5,383 bases of DNA from Actinomycetota bacterium (lineage in GTDB: Bacteria; Actinomycetota; Actinomycetes; Acidothermales; Acidothermaceae). Shown here piece by piece: positions 1-3,904 of the stretch. A program made the translations under genes and the position numbers. How positions within the stretch are numbered: the stretch's first letter is position 1; every line of letters begins with the position of its first letter. Under the pieces are notes generated by a model. It worked only from the letters and a program-made list of their open reading frames with translations, was not told where the DNA came from and made no database searches. The DNA is taken from positions 1 to 5,383 of the forward strand of contig PLCK01000044.1 of assembly GCA_003134755.1 (NCBI GenBank), read 5' to 3'.

Positions 1-936
1 AGCGTCGTCATCGCCGGAACGGCCTTGACCGGCGCGACCGACGTGACGTTCGGCGGCGTTGCCGCGACGAGCTACACCGTCAACTCCGACACTCAGATCA
101 CCGCCGTCGCGCCAGCCGGCGCCGGCGCGGTCACCGTCAGCGTCACAACCATCGGCGGGACGACGAATGCGCCCGGCACCTACAGCTACGTCCCGGCGCC
201 GACCGTAACCTTCCTCACCCCGACCTCGGGACCCGAGACCGGCGGCACCACCGTCGTCATCACCGGCACCGACTTCACCAGCACGACCGGCGTGACCTTC
301 GGCGGCACCGCCGCGACGAGCTACACCGTCGACTCCGACACCCAGATCACTGCAGTCACGCCGGCCGGTACCGGCACCGTGACGGTCGCCGTGACGACCG
401 CGAGCGGTACGGGCACGTCCGTCGGCACCTTCGGGTACCTGCCCGCGCCGTCGATCTCGGGCCTCGTTCCCCCGAGCGGCCCTGAGGCCGGGGGCACCAG
501 TGTCGTCATCACCGGGTCTGCGTTCACGGGTGCTACCGACGTCAGCTTCGGTGCAACTCCCGCGACCAGCTTCACCGTCGACTCGCCGACTCAGATCACG
601 GCCATCGCACCGCCTGGGACGGGTGTCGTCAGCGTCAGCGTCACCACCGCATTCGGCACCGGGGTCGCGTTCGGCACATTCACCTACGTGCCGCTGCCGG
701 TGATCACCACACTCGCCCCGACAACCGGACCCGAGGCCGGCGGCACTACCGGTGTCATCACCGGCGCTGGCTTCACCGGCACCACCGCGGTGAGTTTCGG
801 CGGAACTGCGGCCACGTTCGTCGTCGACTCCGACACTCAGATCACGGCAGTCTCGCCCGCTGGCCTAGGCGCCGTTTCGGTCAGCGTCACCACGCTCGGG
901 GGGACGGCGACGTCGGTCGGCGTCTTCACCTATCTC
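1..936 (+). repeat. Tandem IPT/TIG repeat array, 249-bp period
   Basis: In-frame tandem repeats lie at 1-192 (64 of 83 codons visible), 193-441, 442-690 and 691-936. Units two and three are exactly 249 bp. Unit four is 246 bp, having lost one codon in the TSYTVDSDTQ segment, which reads TFVVDSDTQ. The strongest match is between units one and two, where 61-81 and 310-330 are identical over 21 bp at an offset of exactly 249. Units three and four are more diverged (for example SFGATPATSF in unit three). The period equals one TIG immunoglobulin-like domain, so this is domain duplication within a gene. Confidence 0.9.
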
Positions 937-1899
937 CCGAATCTCGGCGGTGGCGGTGGCGGCGGTGGTGGCGGCGGTGGTGGCGGCGGGACGGTGACGA
1001 TGACTCGCATCGGTGGACCCGATCGCGATGCCACGACCAACCTGATCTCGCAAGCGATGTTCCCAACGGCGCAGTCCGCCAAAGTCGTGATCCTTGCACG
1101 TGACGACATCTTCGCGGATGCCCTCGCCGGCTCGCCGATGTCGAACGCGCTCGACGGCCCGCTGCTGTTGACACCGAGCGCCTCGCTGGGGGCGAGCGCG
1201 CAGGCCGGCATCGTGCGGGCTTTGACCCCAGGAGGGACCGTCTACATTCTGGGCAGGACGACAGCAATCAGTGAGACCGTGGTGGCACAGGTCCAGCGCC
1301 TCGGCTTCGTGACAGTGCGCCTCGGCGGCGCCGACCGCTATGCAACCGCCGCGTTGATCGCGAGCAGGCTCGCGTCGTCCGAGGTCGTCGCAAAGGTCTA
1401 CCTGTCCACGGGCGTCAACTTCCCCGACGCGCTCGCTGCCGCAAGTGCGGCTGGCGCTGGTCACGCGGTGATCCTGCTGACGGCTGACGGGGTATTGCCC
1501 GGCGCTACCTCCCAGTGGCTTGCCGCGCACCCAGGCGTTCAGCAACTCGCAGTCGGGAGGCAGGCCGCAATGGCGGCCCCGAACGCGATCAGGTTGCAGG
1601 GCGCCGACCGCTACGGGACGGCGGCAGCGGTCGCGGCCGCGACCTACCCGGCACCAGCGGGCCTACTGCTGACGACAGGCACCAACTTCCCCGACGCCCT
1701 TGCGGGCGCCGCCTATGCCGCGCAGCAGGGCTGGGGGTTCATGCTCGTCAATCCCGACGCGACGTCACTGCCGTCGACGACGACTGCCTACCTGCACGGC
1801 GCCGCAGCAACGGTCGTCTCGGTCGTGACTCTCGGTGGGATCGCAACGATGCCGCAGGCGGCCGCTGAATTGATCGTGAACGGGCTCAAGGGCCTGTAG
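1..1899 (+). CDS. Cell-surface protein with IPT/TIG repeats and three C-terminal CWB2 cell-wall-binding repeats (5' partial)
   Basis: This is probably a secreted protein displayed on the cell wall. The frame is open from base 1 to a TAG stop at 1897-1899 (632 codons). The first in-window start-like codon, TTG at 25, lies inside a TIG repeat, so the true start and any signal peptide are upstream. From N to C there are four IPT/TIG repeats (the first incomplete; 1-936), recognised by GPEAGGT, VVITG, FTG, VTFGG, DTQITAV and a closing F-Y. A run of 15 Gly (946-990) follows, then three CWB2-type repeats starting with RIGGPDRD (1006), RLGGADRY (1318) and RLQGADRY (1591), containing FADALAG or FPDALA and LLLT. 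In Firmicutes such as Clostridioides difficile, three CWB2 repeats form a non-covalent anchor to wall polymer. No LPxTG motif or C-terminal membrane helix is present, which fits that anchoring mode. TIG repeats usually act as stalks or adhesive/binding modules. What it binds is unknown; any enzymatic or adhesive head would lie upstream. Confidence 0.9.
   Translation, partial: SVVIAGTALTGATDVTFGGVAATSYTVNSDTQITAVAPAGAGAVTVSVTTIGGTTNAPGTYSYVPAPTVTFLTPTSGPETGGTTVVITGTDFTSTTGVTFGGTAATSYTVDSDTQITAVTPAGTGTVTVAVTTASGTGTSVGTFGYLPAPSISGLVPPSGPEAGGTSVVITGSAFTGATDVSFGATPATSFTVDSPTQITAIAPPGTGVVSVSVTTAFGTGVAFGTFTYVPLPVITTLAPTTGPEAGGTTGVITGAGFTGTTAVSFGGTAATFVVDSDTQITAVSPAGLGAVSVSVTTLGGTATSVGVFTYLPNLGGGGGGGGGGGGGGGTVTMTRIGGPDRDATTNLISQAMFPTAQSAKVVILARDDIFADALAGSPMSNALDGPLLLTPSASLGASAQAGIVRALTPGGTVYILGRTTAISETVVAQVQRLGFVTVRLGGADRYATAALIASRLASSEVVAKVYLSTGVNFPDALAAASAAGAGHAVILLTADGVLPGATSQWLAAHPGVQQLAVGRQAAMAAPNAIRLQGADRYGTAAAVAAATYPAPAGLLLTTGTNFPDALAGAAYAAQQGWGFMLVNPDATSLPSTTTAYLHGAAATVVSVVTLGGIATMPQAAAELIVNGLKGL
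946..990 (+). repeat. Poly-glycine hinge (15 GGN codons)
   Basis: Fifteen consecutive Gly codons (a mix of GGC and GGT, ending in GGG) separate the last TIG repeat from the first CWB2 repeat. The mixed GGC/GGT usage gives an imperfect trinucleotide repeat. It most likely encodes a flexible spacer between the exposed TIG stalk and the wall anchor. Such a tract can change length by replication slippage in whole codons without breaking the frame. Confidence 0.9.
1006..1896 (+). other. CWB2 wall-anchoring module (three repeats)
   Basis: Three diverged repeats of about 90-105 residues begin at 1006, 1318 and 1591. Each opens with R-[IL]-x-G-x-D-R, followed by an Ala-rich helix, a (F)xDALA motif and a hydrophobic LLLT/ILLT/FMLV strand. 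The first and third then carry a VYILGR/VVTLGG strand-turn near their ends; in the second the corresponding element is reduced to LAVGRQ. The CWB2 family (Pfam PF04122) is known from clostridial S-layer and Cwp proteins, where a set of three forms one pseudo-threefold anchor. Having exactly three repeats at the C-terminus therefore looks like a complete anchor. Confidence 0.85.
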
Positions 1900-1914
1900 C
1901 GGCCGGCTCGGCCG
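1900..1914. terminator. GC-rich hairpin between convergent genes (possible terminator)
   Basis: The sequence immediately after the surface-protein stop codon is a perfect inverted repeat: CGGCCG, loop GCT, CGGCCG. It sits between that stop and the end of the convergent small gene at 1923, where a bidirectional terminator would be expected. There is no T-tract on either side, so it is at best a non-canonical (L-shaped) terminator, and a 6-bp GC stem can arise by chance in such GC-rich DNA. Confidence 0.35.
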
Positions 1915-1922
1915 ACGAGACG

Positions 1923-2153
1923 TTAGGCAAGCCGGGGCTCGTCTTCGACGCGATCGAGTGCGACGCCGAGCTCGCGGGCCTCGCTGGTGTCCAAATCGAA
2001 GCTGTCGCCGACCGCTGCTTCGTCGCCTGCCTCGGCCTCGACGTCGCGCAGCCCGTCGACGCCATCGCGGTCACGGTTGTGCTCTGCCCCAGCCGCGACC
2101 TCGTCGTACGAGATGTCATCGCTGCGGTCGTCTGGCGTCGATGAAATGTCCAT
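1923..2153 (-). CDS. Small highly acidic protein of unknown function (76 aa)
   Basis: I do not recognise a characterised family. The product has 16 Asp and 9 Glu against 7 Arg and no Lys, no Cys, no signal peptide and no membrane segment. The N-terminal two thirds looks disordered, and the C-terminal part (EARELGVALDRVEDE, residues 58-72) could form a short helix. It resembles in style the short acidic proteins common in actinobacterial genomes. Support for coding: codons are strongly G/C-ending and the gene continues the direction of the enzyme gene, whose stop is 45 bp upstream. The ATG start is fixed, because an in-frame TGA lies seven codons upstream (2172-2174) with no other start codon between. 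There is no recognisable Shine-Dalgarno sequence, so translation may depend on coupling or be weak. The overlapping longer minus frame (1886-2227) has the Arg/Ser/Thr-rich composition of a shadow. Confidence 0.65.
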   Translation of the reverse strand: MDISSTPDDRSDDISYDEVAAGAEHNRDRDGVDGLRDVEAEAGDEAAVGDSFDLDTSEARELGVALDRVEDEPRLA

Positions 2154-2198
2154 GGGACCAGTGTGGCGCTGTCAGAACCGCAATGCACGGCCGGGGCG

Positions 2199-2948
2199 CT
2201 ACCTCCACTCAATGCGCGCTCGCTCACGCCAAAGCCGTAGCACCGCCTCGTCGCCCGTCACAACGCCGACGTTCTCCGCCAGCCGGTTCCACATCAGCAG
2301 ATACAACTCCGATGCGGTCGCGGCGACGGTGCAGTCTGGCCGCGGAAACGGCGGAGTGGAGGTGATCGCGCGCCCATCAGGCAAGATCGCGATGTGCCAC
2401 CGCGACTCGGCGTCGGTGGGCGCAACCAGCAAGCTGCGCGCCGGTTCGGCGACCAGACCTTTAGTCTTCCGGCCCCAGAACCCGGCGATGAGTTCATCGA
2501 GCCCGTCGAGCGCGAACCGGGCGTCATAGGCGGCGGCGCGCCCAAGTGCGCTCTCGGCGTCAGCGCGGTGAATCGCAGTCTCGTGCGCTTGCCTACGAGC
2601 CCAGAACGCAAGCGGCGACGAAGACGGAAGGAAGGTCCACGCATCGATGTCGGCGGGCGCGGCTCGCAGCGTTGCGATCAACGCGCCGTGGCCCTCGACG
2701 AACCAGTCAACGAGACCGTCGTCGGGAGGTGTTTCGAGTGCCGGCTGCCCACCGTCGGCCACCGCGGCGAGGCCCTCGCGCACATGCGTCGTGGCCCATC
2801 GGTGGACGCCGCCAAGGTGACCGACGACATCGCGCACCTGCCAGCGCGGGCAGGTCGGGACATCGGCGTCGAGACCAGCGCAAGTCGCGGCGGCGGCGAG
2901 CAGATGCCCCTCGTGCTGAAGGACGTCGATATGCTCGGCAATCTCCAT
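2199..2948 (-). CDS. Maleylpyruvate isomerase family mycothiol-dependent enzyme (DinB-like, MDMPI N and C domains)
   Basis: This 249-residue protein has the usual length and layout of the mycothiol-dependent maleylpyruvate isomerase family. An N-terminal DinB-type four-helix bundle spans about residues 5-140 and a smaller C-terminal alpha/beta MDMPI_C domain about 165-245. The family's metal-binding pattern is visible: H44 in VVGHLGG, then E123 and H127 in the HETAIH segment. These align with the His-Glu-His zinc ligands of the Corynebacterium glutamicum enzyme. Characterised members use mycothiol as cofactor, but most paralogues have unknown substrates, so maleylpyruvate isomerisation should not be assumed; no other gentisate-pathway gene is in the window. 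The protein should be cytoplasmic. The ATG is preceded by GGGAG (minus strand, 2958-2962) at 9 nt spacing, which supports this start. It lies 56 bp after the upstream 76-aa gene and 45 bp before the acidic 76-aa gene, probably in one operon. Confidence 0.87.
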   Translation of the reverse strand: MEIAEHIDVLQHEGHLLAAAATCAGLDADVPTCPRWQVRDVVGHLGGVHRWATTHVREGLAAVADGGQPALETPPDDGLVDWFVEGHGALIATLRAAPADIDAWTFLPSSSPLAFWARRQAHETAIHRADAESALGRAAAYDARFALDGLDELIAGFWGRKTKGLVAEPARSLLVAPTDAESRWHIAILPDGRAITSTPPFPRPDCTVAATASELYLLMWNRLAENVGVVTGDEAVLRLWRERARIEWR

Positions 2949-2957
2949 GCGAGCAGG

Positions 2958-2962
2958 CTCCC
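2958..2962 (-). promoter_or_regulatory. Ribosome binding site of the MDMPI-family gene
   Basis: GGGAG on the minus strand, 9 nt before the ATG at 2946-2948. It supports that start and shows that this gene can be translated independently of its upstream neighbour. Confidence 0.6.
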
Positions 2963-3004
2963 ACGCCCGGCCGACAACTCAGCTGCGACCGTGCGACGAT
3001 CGCG

Positions 3005-3235
3005 TTACCGGCGTCTGCGCGGACGCCGCCTGAACCGTTCTTGAACCGCGTGCTGGACCAACACCGGAATGAATTGCGTCACTCGGGCGTCGCGGAACTG
3101 CTGGGCCTCCTCGAACACCGCGCTTTCGATCTCTCGCTCGTCGGCGCGATCGTTGAACTTCCGCTGCAGTTGGTCGGAGACGCGGTGCAGATGCACATCG
3201 AGTGCTTCGGGTGTGAGCTCTTGGACGCCGGGCAT
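3005..3235 (-). CDS. Small helical protein with basic C-terminal tail, putative three-helix-bundle dimerisation type (76 aa)
   Basis: This predicted cytoplasmic protein has three helix-forming segments: LTPEALDVHLHRVSDQLQRKF (about 7-27), EREIESAVFEEAQQFRDA (about 33-50) and a third around TQFIPVLVQHAVQERF (53-68). The order of a start helix, a helix ending in F-x-D-A-R-V, then F-I-P-V-L-V-x-H-A matches, from memory, short actinobacterial proteins annotated as containing a three-helix bundle dimerisation domain; their function is not established. The end is unusually basic (RFRRRPRRRR, residues 67-76), which could contact nucleic acid or acidic partners. The ATG start is well supported by GGAGGG at 7 nt spacing (minus strand, 3243-3248). 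It is the first of three closely spaced minus-strand genes, 137 bp after marR and 56 bp before the MDMPI-family gene. Family assignment is moderate; coding status is fairly secure. Confidence 0.75.
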   Translation of the reverse strand: MPGVQELTPEALDVHLHRVSDQLQRKFNDRADEREIESAVFEEAQQFRDARVTQFIPVLVQHAVQERFRRRPRRRR

Positions 3236-3372
3236 CGGTTGTCCCTCCGCTGTGTGAGACGCCTGTCAGCCGTTATGCCCGCCCAGCGCGGAGGGAGCCG
3301 CGCCCCGATGCTCGTTCACCCAAATTTCACCTCACGCCCGCAGACACAGAGGCGCGCGTCAGGCGGCTGCCG
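3236..3372. other. 137-bp gap between marR and the small-gene cluster
   Basis: No gene is seen here on either strand. The stretch holds the ribosome binding site of the downstream small gene and a 6-bp inverted repeat, GCGCGG-AGGGAG-CCGCGC (3286-3303). The inverted repeat could be a weak terminator or attenuator for marR, but it has no T-tract. I could not find a convincing -35/-10 pair on the minus strand, so whether the downstream genes have their own promoter or are read from marR is undecided. Confidence 0.4.
3243..3248 (-). promoter_or_regulatory. Strong ribosome binding site of the three-helix-type small gene
   Basis: GGAGGG on the minus strand, 7 nt before the ATG at 3233-3235. It is the best Shine-Dalgarno match in the window and the main evidence that this short frame is a real gene with this start. 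Confidence 0.75.
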
Positions 3373-3849
3373 TCAGCCCCCGAGCACTTCTGCGAGCACC
3401 GCACGGTGGGCCGGGCGCGCCTCTTCATAGCGCTGCCGGCCGGCCGCGGTCAGCTGGGCGTAGATGCCTCTGCGGTCGCCGCTGCACATTGCGCGTTCGA
3501 CGAGGCCCTGATCTTCGAGGCGCCCGACGACGCGCGAAAGTGCGCTCTGGCTGAGGGGGACAAGGTCGGCGAGCACTTGCATACGGCAATCGTTCACTTC
3601 GAGGACGGCGAGCCTCTCGAGTACCTCGTACTCGCTGACTCCGAGGCCGTGCGGGCCTAGCGCCCGCTCGAGTGCACCTGTCGTACGCGCGTGGCTGTCC
3701 ATCAAGATCCGCCAGCGGTCAGCCAGCTCGTCGGCCTGGTCGGTTGACCCGGGCACGCTCGGCTGCCCGACTGCCGGCGGGGCGTCGTCCGCGTCAATCG
3801 GTTGTCCGGTGCTCATTGTGCGTGCAACGATACCACTCGCCGTCAACAT
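3373..3849 (-). CDS. MarR-family transcriptional regulator
   Basis: A winged-helix dimeric repressor of the MarR family, predicted to control its own gene and the divergent efflux gene in response to a small molecule. The 158-aa frame has an N-terminal dimerisation helix around residues 38-66 (ADELADRWRILMDSH) and a start of the DNA-binding domain at GLGVSEYEVLERL (68-80). The recognition helix is around SQSALSRVVGRLEDQGLV (100-117), and the wing carries the family signature SGDRRGIYAQLT (123-134). The C-terminal helix (about 136-156) completes the dimer interface. Cysteines are at 88 and 122. The start is uncertain: ATG at 3849 has only a weak GTGAG upstream, and a second in-frame ATG at 3816 (residue 12) has none. 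Residues 1-11 show no conserved feature, so the shorter 147-aa form is possible. The gene is divergent from the MFS gene. Confidence 0.9.
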   Translation of the reverse strand: MLTASGIVARTMSTGQPIDADDAPPAVGQPSVPGSTDQADELADRWRILMDSHARTTGALERALGPHGLGVSEYEVLERLAVLEVNDCRMQVLADLVPLSQSALSRVVGRLEDQGLVERAMCSGDRRGIYAQLTAAGRQRYEEARPAHRAVLAEVLGG

Positions 3850-3904
3850 TTCTACTCACAAAGTATGTTGTTGCAATCTATGCTAGTGCATGTAGTGTCA
3901 ACGC
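3850..3904. promoter_or_regulatory. Divergent marR / MFS promoter-operator region
   Basis: This 55-bp, comparatively AT-rich gap must carry both promoters. On the minus strand, TTGACA (complement of 3896-3901) is a perfect -35 hexamer. A possible -10, TAGATT (complement of 3875-3880), follows at a rather short 15-bp spacing. On the plus strand, weaker candidates are TTGCAA (3871-3876) with TAGTGT (3893-3898), spacer 16, or a lone TATGCT -10 at 3879-3884. The two sets overlap, so a regulator bound here would block both directions. Possible operator halves are CAACAT (3844-3849) with ATGTTG (3865-3870), and ATGC-TAGT-GCAT (3880-3891). Hexamer assignments are by eye. Confidence 0.55.

Noticed and set aside
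946..990. GGC/GGT tract considered as a non-coding microsatellite or CRISPR-like repeat
   Set aside because: It is in frame with the surface protein, encodes only glycine and has no spacer structure.
865..1545. 226-codon minus-strand frame and two shorter ones opposite the surface-protein gene
   Set aside because: They are antisense to the TIG/CWB2 coding sequence, and their proline or alanine runs are just the reverse reading of the poly-glycine tract.
1886..2227. 113-codon minus-strand frame overlapping the acidic small gene
   Set aside because: It overlaps the ends of both neighbouring genes and has a Ser/Thr/Arg-rich shadow composition. The 76-codon frame has better codon bias and spacing.
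3286..3303. GCGCGG/CCGCGC inverted repeat considered as a marR terminator
   Set aside because: Short stem, no T-tract and a location about 70 bp past the marR stop; such repeats are expected by chance at this GC content, so it is mentioned only within the gap description.
2394..3430. Long overlapping plus-strand frames (2394-3044 and 2546-3430)
   Set aside because: They are Arg-rich, cover several well-supported minus-strand genes and their gaps, and show no recognisable family.
3406..3660. 84-codon plus-strand frame opposite marR
   Set aside because: It lies entirely antisense to the marR coding region. The marR protein has clear family motifs and this frame has none, so it is a shadow of GC-rich codon usage.
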